From: Lutjanus erythropterus
Lineage: Eukaryota; Chordata; Actinopteri; Lutjaniformes; Lutjanidae
Assembly: GCA_020091685.1 (NCBI GenBank)
Contig: CM034607.1
Location: 2,238,944 to 2,302,943, forward strand
Length of the DNA: 64,000 nt
Direction of reading: 5' to 3'
Shown in pieces: positions 29,867 through 42,950 of this stretch. How positions within the stretch are numbered: the stretch's first letter is position 1; each line of letters opens with the position of its first letter. A program made the translations under genes and the position numbers. A model generated the notes under the pieces. It was not told the origin of the DNA and searched no databases. It saw only the letters and a program-made list of their open reading frames with translations.

Positions 29867-32800
29867 GAACAGAAAGCGCTGTGACAGCACATATTTCTTC
29901 ACCTTGACTAACAGGAGCAGGACCATGATGCCCTGCTCCACCACAGCTCAGAGGATAACACTGTGTGGATGTGTGCATGCTCACAGCTTTATAATGGAGG
30001 TTTTATCCCTGTATTTGGATTTATATGGATTATGCAAGCAAGGAGAATTAATACCAACCAACAGCCAAGAGCCAGTAAATTTCTTGCTGACTTTGTCTAC
30101 TGAATCATCCAAACCACCAGAATTTGACGCACGGGCTCCCAGCATGCACTGGGGTAAAGGCACACCACCAGTTCATCTGCTCAGTACTGATGCTTGTGTA
30201 AAAAAAGTGTCTGGTAAAAGTAGAAGTATGGATTTAAGTTCTGTCAAAAAGTAAAAGTGAAAAAGTCAGGCTCTGATAATTCCTGAATGCGCTGCTAGAA
30301 GGTCGTTATCAACCATTTTCCTCAGCCCTCTGCAAAGTGAAATAACCCGTGAAACATCAGATAATGGCTTAATAGAAGAAGTTTACACTACCGGCTTTGT
30401 AGCTAACTTGCCAAATGTTAACATAACTCTGTCATTGCTTTCCACCTCTGAAAATCCTGAGTTCTCACCATCATGGCCAACATTAAAATACAGTAGTATA
30501 CAGTAGCATATGCTGTGGACACTTCACTGGCACCTCTTAAATAGTCAACAGCTCTTGTGGTCAGTTCCCTGTCGTTCACTTCGGTTTAGCTTGTAACTAC
30601 AGGTATTGTAATCATTCTTGACTTTTGTGCACATTACATGCGTGGTTGTTACTATTGCTGCAGAAATTCTGTAGTATTTGCAGTACTATATGATTATTAA
30701 TTGATTTCAAAGTATTTCTGACATTCCTCCAAGTACCACTAGAAGGAGCTCACGTACCATTCACAGTACCACAGTTTGAAAATCCAGGAGTTAGATCATT
30801 TTATTGAAACTCACCAGGTTTTGTCGACTCCTCGGTGCAGACATGCCAAATCCGGCAACGGCTGATCTCGACGCAATGGAACACCTCCACGCTCCGGCCA
30901 AATACTACACTAAAATACGTTTCTGAAAACATTTTAGCAGAGAAATAGACAGTAACAGAATCATATATATCTCATATTTGATCAGCACTGCCTAGTTTGA
31001 CAGTTTGATTGGACTTTTGTGAGTCTGCTATGTTGCGTTGGATGGACCTCATTTGCAGAGGTCGAGTCGTGATCATGGAAATTCAGTCTGTCAACTCACT
31101 GCACCATGCCCATCATGCACTGCGTGGTTGGATCTACTCCTCTCCGCAGAAAATTAATTGGATCCATTGACTTGACATATGTCAACAGATTTGGTGTGTC
31201 TGCACCATATCTGCCTTCCTGAAAAACAGTCAGTAATATTTTAATTTTTCTTCATAACTTCATCTTCATTTGGTTTTAAAGCAAGATGTCTCTCATTGAT
31301 TTTGTTACTCCTGCGTTAACAACAAAATTGTTGTTGCTGCGTTAAATTTACTTTAGATTATGTGCTTGAGAACAACAGTTTCATCTTGTGTCCAGTTTGG
31401 TCTTGAGTCAGTCTGTCCGCCTATATGTCCATCCCATTCTTATAGACATATCTCAAGACTTGAGGGAATTTCTTTAAACTTGACACAAATAACCACTTAG
31501 ATTTAACATTGATATTGTTTCCCATACATTCATTTCTTTGTGGTGGTCTAACACAATAAAAATATCAGCTGCCACATATTGATTTAATATATTTGGAACT
31601 GCGGACTCCTCTCTTATTATTAAAAATTATTATCTTACGCAGGTCTGGGGCTCCCTTTTAGACATGACCCTGTCTGTTTCACTCTGACAAACTCATGTCA
31701 GCAGACCTGTCTGTGAACAGCATGAAGTTTCACACTCCTCAGGGTTTCCCACTAATAGACCTTAAATGATTTTGAAATGTACACTTGCCAGTTACCCCTA
31801 AAACTCTGCCTCATGCACACAGCTACTCACGTTCCCAAAGATTCAGAGCCAGATTAACCTTCTCAGGAGCCCTGAGACAAAAATTAGTTTAGGGCCCTTT
31901 TTGACACCCCGTTTCTTATGTAATTAAGCACACATTTATTGAGATTCATGCACCATTTAAGTGCAATGTACGCTGAAACATTTATGCCTTTCAATCTGGG
32001 CTGGCCAATATGGCAGAAAAAAAAAGCAAAACTAATATGTGAGGCTGAATTTTTTGGGAATGTATCTACAAAAGATGAAAGATGAACAGTCAGCATCAAC
32101 ATGTCAAATAGTTCCAGTTGATGTAATGATACAGCTATAAATCAAGTGGTTTCTTGGGCTTGAATATTTAATTCAGGGTAAACATCGTTTAGCTTCAATA
32201 AGGTGTCGTAACATGCTGAAGTAGAATTGAAATGAAAGGGACTTTAAGCAAAAAATCTGAAATTCAAGAGGTTAAAATTTAATGCCAGTGGACAACATCT
32301 GCAGTGGTATGATAGAGCTACAAATACTACTTGTATAAATAGGAGATCATGTGAGAATCCATCTTGCCAGGCTTCAAGCTATGCGATTGTGTCTGAACCA
32401 CAGTAGTTTGGACCAATCAGCATCCTATGAGGAGCTACTGTTAGCTCCATGGGTAATTTAACCCCAGAGGCAAATGTGACGATAACCACATTACCACAGT
32501 GCTGCGGTCATGTGACGCCTACTGTAGGGTTGAGCTCATGACTGTTTGAAGGGTCGATTTCATGTTGAGATCACTGCTTTGATCTATTCATGCATCTATG
32601 GGATCAGTGCTATCACACAGAAGTCAGAAACACAGCCTCTGATTAGTCGACATGTCAGGAACACAGCCTCTGACTGAATGGGACTGACTGAAAAATGGAT
32701 AAATAACTACAGAAGACATTGTGTGTTGGGTTTATCATTATGGATTTATTTTATGACGTCTCCAAAAAGACAGTGAAGTTCAAGGCTGGAATTCAAAGCT

Positions 32801-32994
32801 ACTGAAAGGGATATGATGTCACTGAGCAAGCGTCATAAAGGTACGACGGTAGCATTAGCCGCTCACTCTCCCTCACTGGCATGCTGCACACTTTTATGTG
32901 CTGCCCTATTCTTTCATGGGGCTATGCCACACTTATGACAGTATACTTCAATAAAGCCCAATAAAATGTAATCATTAAGGCAGTTGCGGTGAGC
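29867..32994. other. No gene seen; scattered repeat debris
   Basis: A 132-codon open frame at 29856-30254 starts inside the microsatellite and has no known motif. 31385-31500 (gtctgtccgcctatatgtcc, catatctcaagacttgag) resembles the fish repeat also present at 49200-49345. 31840-31920 (ggagccctgagacaaaaa) also looks repeat-derived. Confidence 0.45.
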
Positions 32995-33252
32995 TGCCAT
33001 CCAAAGGGAAGATGTTGCTTTGTTACTGTAAGTCATATGACTCCTAAAAAGGTTAGCATAGATGCTTCAGTTATATCAGAACTGGAGAGTATTTCTCTAT
33101 TAAAAGAAGAGCAAAGAATGACACTGAAGGCGTTCCTCAATAAATGCTGTTCTCCTGACTGGCATAGCAAGAGTTTGATGCACCAACTGGCTGTGCCCTT
33201 GATAGACAATGATGAACTGATGATTCATCCAATCACCTGCCATCTTTTGTGA
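32995..33252 (+). pseudogene. Possible RecQ-type helicase fragment from a dispersed repeat
   Basis: The frame reads ..ISELESISLLKEEQRMTLK, AFLNK.., then KSLMHQLAVPLI. The phrase LKEEQR..LKAFL followed by KSLxxQLAPL recalls the N-terminal part of RecQ-like helicases, where the Walker A loop GxGKS precedes LxYQLP. Here the loop itself is destroyed (only KS left) and no other helicase motif follows before the stop. Fish genomes carry many such helicase-derived pieces. The match is from memory and short. Confidence 0.4.
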
Positions 33253-34048
33253 AAGTACCTGCCCTTTTCCAAAAAGTTTCCAAGGAGAACTTCCCAGATT
33301 CTGTGTAACCATTTTAGGTTAGATTAGCTGGCTATAAAGAGCTTCTGACTTAACAGCAGTCTTCATTGGGTTGGCTATTTTGTTTCCTTGCCTAGTTACT
33401 ACATTTATGCACACAGCATATTCTTCTTTATCTCTCTGTGATGTCATTTGATGTGGTTGATTTACTGAACAACACAGTGATATGTCAAATGCAGCCAAGA
33501 CATGCTGAGTATCATTGCTGGTTTCTCATTGGTGTGGATCAGGAAATGTCAGCTGCTTTGTCTCAGCCTTTTTTTCTTTGTCTCTCTCTGTCTCCCACCA
33601 AGTCTCAGTAATTAGCAAAGGTCATACCCTGTCAGTGTACACATTTGGTGACACAGAGTTATGGGTGATGTCATTATCTGTAATGGGAAAATGTTTCACA
33701 GAGTAGGAGTACCACGATACATCATCTAGACCAAATACTGAGGTGTTACACTGAAATTCACTCACTGATTTGTAATGGATCTAAACTGCAGTATTATAAC
33801 GTGTGGGGTTATGTCATCCTCCACTAGAATCAGAATCCGTGACTGAAATGATTTGCCGTCAGTGCTAAATATTCATGCAGCAGTAGGTTATCAAACTGCT
33901 CCACATCACCCAAAACATATCAGTGCTTCATAATGACAGAGCCATAGTATGCTGATAGTGTTCCACTTTCAATTTGGCCCAGAGCAGACTGTCTGGCTGA
34001 CCTGTGTGCTTAGCATTTCTGATCTGAATGAAGAAATGCATTTGATTA
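33253..34048. other. No gene seen
   Basis: Moderately balanced base composition, no obvious repeats, only short open frames. Confidence 0.4.
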
Positions 34049-34050
34049 GA

Positions 34051-34174
34051 CCAGAGGGGTGTAACTACGAAACGAGATTAATGAGTTAGTGAGCCTATGA
34101 TGAGAGTCTAAAGCCAGGATTTTCAGTGTCATGAAGGTGGCTCTCTTTTAACCTGGCTAGATCACCATGGTAAC

Positions 34175-34226
<52 letters not shown>

Positions 34227-35142
34227 ACTATGTATATATACCTCATAACCTGGTCAGGAGCAGGTTATGTTCAGAGTTTCAGATTAAAACGTCTGTAAAA
34301 AGCTGTTCTTTAACTAATTATTGTCCTAACAAGGTTGTTTATGAGCGATATAGCTTTTTGAGGAGGACGTTAACATTGAAAAATTACTGAGCTGTATGTT
34401 CGTAACATCAGAACAAATCCATATTAATGTAAAAATGTAACAGCGGCACAAACTGTCATTTGGTGATGCAGAGTCATTTTTCTCGTTTGCTCAGATCATA
34501 TTAACACTTTACACACTAAAATAATGATGAAACAACTAAAGACACTTTGAATACTTTTACTGTTATCTGTTTTGTCTTGGTGATATTCAGTTCAGATCAC
34601 TGATTAGAAAATTCATCATCATTTATCAGACAATCTTAAATCACACTCATTTACGTTGGTTTGGTCAAAACTTCAGTGATGTCCACGTCTCTGTCATCAT
34701 AGGACAGAGTCAGACAGACTTCATCATGTTTAAATCTGCTCTATGGAGTTTTATTGTTTAATGTGCAGTTTCATGTTAGAATAAATAGCAGCATTAAGAC
34801 CACATTTAGTCCATCAGTAATTTTCTGACAGCATTCTTCTTCTCCTGCTTTATTTGCAGCAACAATGTTGCTTTTGCTGTAATGTATTTTGTATATTTTC
34901 ACAGCTTGATGATTTTGACAAGTAAGTGGCTCATGATCGCTTCATTTCATGCGGAAGAAGAGTCAAATGATGCAACAAACACCCCTTTTATGTGGCGCGC
35001 ACTGAGTCTGAAAGCAAAGCCTGGATTAACTAAGTGAGTTGATAACCACCATCGTGATACCTGTTATCTCTGATTGAGGTTTTAGGCTTTGTCGATCCAG
35101 ATCATGCAGAAAAGCCTGGCTGTGTTGAGCTTCCCGTCGTTA
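34051..35142. mobile_element. Probable worn DNA transposon, about 1.1 kb
   Basis: Left end ccagaggggtgtaactacga; the right end, read inward, tctgtaacgacgggaagctc. Both recall the fish family whose ends read agaggggcgtactacgaagc. The internal phrase aaccaccatcgtgatacctg near 35045 belongs to the same family. The terminal match is loose, so the boundaries are uncertain. Confidence 0.45.
34179..34222. repeat. (AT)n microsatellite
   Basis: About 22 uninterrupted AT units, self-complementary and cruciform-capable. Confidence 0.98.
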
Positions 35143-36248
35143 CAGATCATTAAATGAAATGGGTAGAAGTCGGCTAAAGCGTGATTCTGATGCCTCCGCC
35201 TGCAGCAGTTTCATTGTGACTTTTGTATTTCCCTACACCTGTTGAAACCAGTGATTCATTATAAATCTTATTTGCAAGTGTCCCAGGAGTTTGAGAATTA
35301 TGGCTCTATTGATACAGTATACAGTTAATGAGAAAGATTGCAAGGAAGAGCTATTACCTTTATTACCTAGTATCCAACATAGTTATTCAAAAATATATCA
35401 AAGTCAAATATAAAAAGTTTTAAGTTATTAAGTTATTAAGTTAATAAGTTATTAAGTTATTGGCATAAGTGTGTTTTTAGAGACAGGTCCGTCAGCGGCC
35501 ATTTTGCATCTCGAAAGTGTTGGTCTCAAAATTTAATCATTTCATGTACCTGTTATAGAGTCTTAGCACACAAGATTTGGTGCAAATCTGTCCACCCATT
35601 CAAAAGTTATCGCGCAAACAGAAATCTGTGACGGACGGACGGATGGGCGCACAGACTCACATACGGCCGGACAACCGGAGAACAGTATGCCTCCAGCCCG
35701 GCACCTGGCGGGCTTCAGCTCCCATTGTCAAGAAGATTAAGTGTACATTGTGAAAGCGTTATTATGCCTCTGCCGCTGAAGGTGCCGGTTCTCGGTTGTC
35801 GGCCGTATGTGAGTCCGTGCGTCACAGATTTTTGTTTGCGCGATAACTTTTGAACGGGTGGACAGATTTGCACCAAATCTTGTGTGCTAACACTCTATAA
35901 TAGGTACATGAACTGATTAAATTTTTGAGGCCAACGCTTTCAAGATGGCTGACTTTCAAGATGGCCGACTTTTGACTTTGATATATTTTTGAATAACTAT
36001 GTTGGATACTATTAGGTAATAAAGGTAATAGCTCTTTCCTTGCAATCTTTCCTCATAAAACTGTATACTGTATCAATAGAGCCATAATTCTCAAACTCCT
36101 GGGACACTTGCAAATAAAATTTATAATGAATCAATGGTTTCAATCAGGTGTAGGGAACACAAAATCACAGTTGTATGAAACTGTTGCAGGTGGAGGCATC
36201 AGAATCGGCTTTAGCATCGACTTCTACCCGTTTTCATTTAATGATCTG
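35143..36248. repeat. 1.1-kb near-perfect inverted repeat (foldback element)
   Basis: Left arm 35143-35683, spacer about 104 bp, right arm 35788-36248. Both arms read inward cagatcattaaatgaaa, then gggtagaagtcg, tgattcattataaat, ttatttgcaagtgtccca, ggagtttgagaattatgg, ttgatacagtatacagtt, ttggtgcaaatctgtcca and cacatacggcc. Mismatches are scattered at very roughly one in ten. The left arm has an extra (AAGTTATT)n run at about 35420-35461. No open frame of note. The tcaaaagttatcgcgcaaac / gacggacggacgg phrase is known from dispersed repeats in many animals. Class unassigned. Confidence 0.92.
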
Positions 36249-36269
36249 TTCTGGCCACATTGCAGGCTA

Positions 36270-36777
36270 ACCCGCAATTTCCACCAGGCACGGCTGCGCC
36301 GTGTTGTGGCTCCGCCTTGCAGTGGAGCGATTCGCGGCCATTCTAGACAATACTTGTAATTCCACCAGAAGCGCCCAGTGTGTTTCAGATGCTTCCCAGA
36401 AGCGGCTCGGTGCTCCACTCCATGGAGAATACACACAGAGTCTATTTTTGACGGATGTCGTCAATTAGAACAGAGCAGATTGAACAGCTAGGAAGTCAGA
36501 CACAGAAAAGGCAGGGAGAATCCGGTTATTTTTCAAAATAAGAAGACCCGTGCAGACTCATGATCATAAAGATGGACAGAAAAGAAACTATTTAAGTATG
36601 TAGCCTGCTTATCCATTGTAGAAGCACAAAGAGCAAGGAAAGAGGACTTAATTAACAAAATCAGAGCAAGTAAACATAATCAGATGGACAAAGCGATCCG
36701 CTGCAGCCATGCGGAGGATGGGATAAAACCGCAATGTACATGTGACATCACAAAGCTGCGCCTGGTGGAATCCCGGT
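36270..36777. mobile_element. Non-autonomous DNA element, possibly Harbinger-like
   Basis: Ends read inward cccgcaatttccaccaggca and ccgggattccaccaggcgca. The flanks taa and tca could be a worn 3-bp duplication. About 510 bp, no transposase. It begins only about 20 bp after the big inverted repeat ends. Confidence 0.5.
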
Positions 36778-38350
36778 CAAGTGATGGGCTGGACACATTT
36801 CAAGATTTGAAAATAAAATTAATTGCTTTTATTGCCACCTTTAGATATTTCTATTCAGTGCCTTACTCATATGCCACGATAGCGTAATGTTTTTGAGTTC
36901 AAATATTTTCATTTGGGGGTGTTTCCAAGCAAATATTGATGTTTGTGATAGTTTGCAATGAAATCTGCAAATACCTTTTGCTGTCCCTTAAAGTCTCCAT
37001 GTCAGCCCCCGATGAATGTTTCTCTAGATCTGCTCCCGATTAGCAGGATGTTACTAATTCATGATCATGACAGGATAGATCTTTTAATTTTATTTATCGC
37101 ATGCTGTTTTTTCTAGCATCATAATCCATCAGCTTCTGCGGAAGGAAATTCACTTGACATGTTTATTCAACATCATGTACAGTGTGATTTAATGAGTAAC
37201 ACTGCATGTGTTTCATGCAGGAAAACTCCACAATGCCCCTTTAAATTGAATGCATTTTCCAATAAATGAGATATATAATGGAAAATCAAGACTGGCTCCT
37301 TCAAGAGTCACCAAGTCATGCTTAAAGATGAGACAGGTTAGAGGATGGGGGCACTGGTGGATGTCCACGCCATGAAAATTGATTACATCCAGTCTAATGT
37401 TACGCAGAGTGTAGCAAAACAAATTGTGCTAATTACTGTGTGTTCACACAGAGCAATACAGATCAATGGAAATATAAAATGGTGTCATTTCATCAGAGGT
37501 GTCTGCCGTGTTAATTTGATTTACACCATGTTTGAATGGCCCGAGTGCTTTTTGATAGGCCACATTAACAGCTACATTAGCAGGAGCAGAGCGGCCCACA
37601 GTAATGACTTTTTTTCCCCCCTTTGCTGCTCTGACATCATTCCACATGGGAATTGTGGGAAGCGACGTGCATCCCAGTGGACCAACAGCGCTGGAAGAAG
37701 ACACTGCTGGCTCAATTATTAATGCCCTTTGACTCCCATGGTCCTTTGCTGGTCATTCATTTCCATTTCTAATTCAATTCTATTGATAGTGTAGATGGTA
37801 TTGATGCTTATCCCTTCATTTTTACTGCTGACATTATGAGCTATGTAATGGCTTTATGAGTTATTTTTACCACGCTGTAGAAGGTTAGCTCATATCCACT
37901 CTGAGCACCTATTTTTAACTATTATTTCATCATTAATCACGGTTAAAGAACCGTCTTCCTCTTCTTCATTCTGTTAGCTTCAGCTCAGCACCGCTATATA
38001 TAATTAGCATCCATTAGCTGAGGTAAAGACGCCATTACTGCTCAGCAAACATGTAATGCCATGTTAAACACTGCTGCTGCTGCTAAACTTCATCATCAGT
38101 GTCTGTGATCCCTCAGGCATTCCAGCCCCCGCGGGAGGACAGAAACACTGCGCCGACTCCTACAAGATGGAATAAAGAGGAGTTAGTATATAATATGTAG
38201 TTTGTAAGTTTAAGTGACTTTTTTCTGCTGCCACTGATTAAACTGACCCTTCAAGTATCTGTGATGGTTATCCTTCAGTGTAACACCTTGTTGTTAATAG
38301 ATTATTCTTCTTTCTCAAGCATGGTTTGAGTTCTGACAGCGGCAGCAGGG
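36778..38350. other. Repeat-poor intergenic DNA; candidate regulatory region
   Basis: No gene seen. 37430-37730 lacks simple repeats and has dense AATTA- and TTGAT-type motifs next to GC-balanced blocks, the look of conserved vertebrate enhancers. This is an impression from composition only. Confidence 0.25.
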
Positions 38351-38424
38351 ACCAATGAGCTGACCCTCCTGTCCTAACCAATCAGCTGACTCTCCTGTCC
38401 TAACCAATCAGCTGACTCTCCTGT
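38351..38424. repeat. 26-bp tandem repeat, three copies
   Basis: Unit agctgactctcctgtcct plus aaccaatc, repeated three times with one substitution in the first copy. Confidence 0.9.
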
Positions 38425-38519
38425 CAGTCTTTCATAACATTGGCATGTGCACATTCATCAATATGGAGGAGGGTTAGGGCCACATGTGCAAACTTCACAG
38501 TTAAATTGCGTTTGATCTT

Positions 38520-38712
38520 GATGAAAGTGAGAATTCCAAGTCAGGAATTTAAAGTCAAAATTCTGAGAATGGAGTCGGAATTAATCATGTCAGAATTCTG
38601 ACATTAAAATTAGAATTCTGTTTAATCTCAAAATTCCAGTCAGAGCAAGAAAGAAGCTGTCTCAGAACTCAGAAAACTGAGTTTAATCTCAGAAATCTGA
38701 GTTTAAATCTGC
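38520..38712. repeat. Degenerate TCAGAATTCTGA-type repeat
   Basis: Short palindromic phrases (agaattctga, aatctcagaaatctgag) recur irregularly. A similar decayed run is at about 43010-43160 (cttgaaattaaaac, cttgaaattatgag). Confidence 0.6.
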
Positions 38713-40394
38713 AACATTTTCCTTGAACAATGTCTAGATTCATATTACATAATTCCTGGGGTGGACAAAATGTGATTAGTGCCCTCTAAGTTGTCTTTCC
38801 ATAGGATGAAATTTAATAAAATGCCCTCTAGGGTGTCTTTCCAGTTTCCAGCCACATAATAAAACATTTTTAATCTAAACCAGGGCATCTCAAGTATTAC
38901 AGCAGACATATTTTTCAGTAATGATACTTTCCCAGCATACAATTACTCAGAGTGCTTTAGTGTGGTTGTTGAATGGCTGCATGTTGAGGTTTTATCTGTA
39001 TCGCTGTGATGTGGTGGTTGTTAAAGCACGTGTTGAATCACAGACTCTCCATTTACCATGTGTTCCTGTCAGCATGTGATCCATGATGGTTCACATCATC
39101 ATGTAGAGCATCTGTCAGCTAATGCTGCCTTTCTGGGGCACCTGAGCTCCAGGATCTGGGTCGATGAGCAAATCAATGATGTGCACTTGCTGCCAAGTAC
39201 TCATGATTGTCTGAATCTGATTAATATAAATGAAATGTAGACTGCATAGATGCTGTGTGGTCAGTCTAAAGCTCTCAGCCCTGAACAAATGTCAGATAAA
39301 CATCCACCCTGCAGGTCTGTATCCTGAATCTGAAATGAAGTTTTTGGCCTGCCTGCCAAGGGCTGTTGAACTCAATGAAATCTGCTTCCAGGAAACATTT
39401 AAACATGACAAAATAATTAACATACGATACATTTTTCATAGAAATATATCACCCACTTGTTCTCAGTTGTACAGAGTCTGGTACTGAGAGTCAGGACATA
39501 GTTACCCTAGCTTAGCATGAAGATGAAACACGAGGAAACCAATGACTGTTGATTGTTGTGGAGCAAAGCCTAGATACACAAACAGAAATGTAAAAACCGA
39601 ACAGTTGTTGATGAACAGCAGCGTGTTGCAATGATGTGTGCAGCTTTCTGACGTCTTGTCATCACAGTGAGGCTGTCAGGTTTGTCTGTAGACTAAAACC
39701 AAGACCTGTGTTAACTGACTGGATCTGGCAACCTGTACCATATCCAGAGATACTGCACAGAACTGCTCTGTGGATCAAACAAACACAAGAAACAGAGGTT
39801 AATGCACTGTAAAACCAAATGCTCAAATTAATTATTTTGTAGGAACCAGTGAAAACTGAGCTATTGTCTAGAGGCTCTACTAAATTAAAAGTGTTGATCC
39901 AGTAGAAGTTTCTTTCTTTTGTGTTTATTTAACTCAAACTTTTTAATTAATGAGGGAAAAATGTACTCAAAAAGGTCCCTAAAGCACAAATATTTTAAGA
40001 GATTAAACAAAACTCGTTTATTTATTACTATGTCAAGTTTAAAACTTGAAAATCATGGAAAAAAAAGATAAAATAATGGGTTTTTATATTTAAAATGTAT
40101 TCAGTTCTGTTGACTTGCAGAGAGTGAATGAAAATTCTGGGCTGCAGTTACTGAAAATATTTGACTTGACGTAATCAATAATTTTGATTTACCTGCAATC
40201 AAAGAGTACATGTAACACTAACTCCAAATATTTAAGCTCTGATAACCATCAGCTTTTGAGCTTATGAATCAAGAAAATTGTGGAAACTGATTGCCTCAAA
40301 TTTGTTGAGCTCATTCTGGTTTATGGTGGGTGAATGTCTTGTGTGAAATCAGAAGTCAAAGTTGACTTTTAAGCTGCTTACATTATGTCACATG
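38713..40394. other. No gene seen
   Basis: Short open frames at 39058-39240 and 39230-39487 on the plus strand have no known motif. Confidence 0.4.
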
Positions 40395-40596
40395 ACTTAG
40401 TAACATAGCATGACATTATGTAACACAATACAATATAATGTAATGTAATGTGTAATGTAATATAATGTAAGTAATGCGACATAATGTAAAATTACACAAC
40501 GTAAACACAACGGCATAATGTAGCGTAGCATAACGTAATGTAATGTAACATAGCATAATGTAATGTGGCGTAACGTAACGTAATGTACGTACTTAT
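40395..40596. repeat. Degenerate TAATG/ATGTA pentanucleotide array
   Basis: Irregular run of taatg, taacg and tagca steps over about 200 bp. Confidence 0.8.
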
Positions 40597-40665
40597 TTGA
40601 ACCCAAACCAAGATCCTTTCCAACCTAATAAAGTAGCTTTGGTACCTAAACCTAACCAAACTGTA
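40597..40665. repeat. Two units of the 27-bp repeat family
   Basis: gtagctttggtacctaaacc followed by taaccaaactg matches the unit of the array at 44400-44945. It abuts the pentanucleotide run. Confidence 0.65.
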
Positions 40666-40859
40666 ATTTTTAGCATCACAGGGGTCACGTTACGTCATGT
40701 GACTTACATAACGAAGCCTACTTAATGTCATATATGTTGTTTTGTGAATCATTGTCAATCGACCTACTCTGCTGTTTAGGTATGAGGATGTGTTGTCTTT
40801 TATTTCCCTTCTTTATGCTGAGCTAGGCTAACTGTGTCCTGATTCAAGCTTCATACTCA

Positions 40860-41060
40860 ACACAAAGACTTAGATTTATACATGTATATTTTCTACACAT
40901 CATGTGTGTATCACATTTGTGCAATTATTCTGTAATTCCACATCCAGTCCACATACATTAATATATTTGTTTAAGTGAAAGATGTGTATATTAGATGTGT
41001 ATTCAGTTTGTGCGTATAGTCTTTAAGTCATATTTTAGTTTGCCACCAAATAGTTTGGTG
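40860..41060. repeat. Second copy of a LINE-like tail region
   Basis: aagtgaaagatgtgtatatt and gtttgtgcgtatagtct parallel aagtgaaaggtgtatat and gtgtgtatagtctc at about 11378-11425. The poly(A)-signal end is not preserved here. Confidence 0.4.
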
Positions 41061-41253
41061 GCTTTATACAAGCTATATATGTAAAAGCCAGAAATTTAGA
41101 GCTCAAAAATGCTTTTTAAGTTTACTTTTAAATTTACTTTGTATTATAACATAGACTTTCATCAGTCAATGCAGGTAACTGTAATATACTGCACAGTACA
41201 TCCAGATGCTGATTGTGTTTAGAGGCATATAACATTAAAATCACAGATGACAA

Positions 41254-41262
41254 ACACACACA

Positions 41263-41311
<49 letters not shown>
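41254..41311. repeat. (CA)n microsatellite
   Basis: About 29 CA units with one CAGA interruption near the start. Confidence 0.97.
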
Positions 41312-41316
<5 letters not shown>

Positions 41317-42736
41317 TGCACATAAATATACATATATATTAAAACAAAAAAACAAAAAACAGGGGAAAATGTAGAGCTTATACTGTTTTAACATATCTGA
41401 AATGCTTTTAGCCCCAAACGACTAAGACATTTTTCCATGAGGAGCTGTCTTTTAAAATCAATAGACAGTGCAGCACTGGACTGAAAACTGGAGTTAATAT
41501 GCTCTCTTGGGATTTTTTTTCCTGTCAAACTGGTCTTATATGCAGCATACTTAAATTACAGTAATTCATTTGTTTGTTACTGCATGCTGTTCCAGTAGGC
41601 ATATATTCCATCTCACAATACTGATGAATATTTTAACATCTTCACTCCCCTTCTATAGCATAAATCCTGCCAAGTTAACAGCATTCAGAGTGACAGAGGG
41701 GGAAAACTAGTGGTACAGGACCGAAGCTCTAGATGCATTTTCTACAGACACCATGATGGAAACATGAAAGGGTTTGTCTCCTACATCCTGCATGATGTAG
41801 GTTAAAGCTATGAAATATGGTGGTCTGGTTAAACACTGAAAAAGTCAGAAGTTCATCATGCTGTAGCTACAACTACCACAATGAAAACACATTTTGCAGA
41901 TATGTTCAATATAAATCTTTCCTTGTTTATAAAAACATAATCAAGGATATATTTTCCTACAAAACTGCAAGTATCTTCAAAAATATTTTCATTGCTCTGG
42001 TTTTGGCCTGGTTCTATGAGGGTGCAAAAGCATGCATTGCACCCTCAGTTTCTTGTTTTGCATTCTCAATGGAAATTAGAATAAATGCCAAGTGCAAAGT
42101 GGTAGGTTATGCATCCCTGATGTCTTTAGCTGTCCGTCTCCATATTTTGGTTAATGTTTGTGCAGCAGAGCAATGTGCAAAAGGGCTGCGTGAAAGTCAA
42201 TCTAGATCAGCGGGTGTGGTGATTATTAAAAGACTCTCTCATACGTCACATCGCTTGTCTCATAGCTCTGAAACAGCTGAGCCACAGTTAAACATGATAA
42301 CAAGGAACTGCTGCTTCAAAAAACACATTCAGATCCACATTTTGCTTAATTTCATTATCTGAAATATGAGACTATGCAATTATTTACAGCAATAAATCAT
42401 AATATGACCATGATATGTCATCAGAGATCAGGGAAAGATGTACCAGATGATACCAGCTTCTCTGCCAATAATGCTACAGCCAGTGTGTTCTCCTTTGAAA
42501 TTTCCATCCCAGTATGGAATGTCTATTTTTGTCTTTTTTCTTGTAAATTTAAGTCTGTGGAGGTAAAAGGGATTTTTCTTCTAAACACATTCTACATGTT
42601 GGAAAATAGTTGCTGAACAGAATTTTTTGGGCACATCTGAAATATGGCTCAGTGACAGAGCCATGGGCCCCCAACACTATATAAGCTCCACAAACAGACA
42701 AACGAACGACACCGTCAAAAGTGCAAAAACATACCG
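41312..42736. other. No supported gene; perfect 11-bp hairpin at 42017-42047
   Basis: The longest open frame of the window (41817-42362, plus) lies here but has no domain or codon signal and reads through repeat-like text. Within it, TGAGGGTGCAA and TTGCACCCTCA are exact inverted copies around a 9-base loop. Confidence 0.4.
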
Positions 42737-42950
42737 TCAGAGACTCTCTCAGTCCAAATCAGCCCAGCAGTTCACTTCAGCTCACTTCAGTTCCAACAAC
42801 CAGACACAGAAAAAGGAAAATACCATCCTGTCACCGTCCTCTGGCTCTGGTGGCTCAAACATGTCTGGACATGTCCAATAAAGCTGCTAGACGGAGTGTC
42901 CATGTGTCAGGTGGTTTTCAGGTCATAGTGATGTGGAGTGGACACACTCC
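42737..42950 (+). repeat. Dispersed repeat, copy 1 of an inverted pair
   Basis: Shares with the copy at 47222-47452 (other strand) the phrases ctcagtccaaatcagccc, agcagttcacttcagctc, ctggctctggtggctcaaa, catgtctggacatgtccaa and ggagtgtccatgt. Divergence is roughly one base in ten. Confidence 0.85.

Noticed and set aside
29856-30254. 132-codon plus-strand frame
   Set aside because: Starts in the GAGT microsatellite and shows no motif or conserved composition.
41817-42362. Longest open frame of the window, 181 codons
   Set aside because: No domain, no signal or splice context, AT-rich codons, and it runs through repeat-like text including a perfect hairpin.
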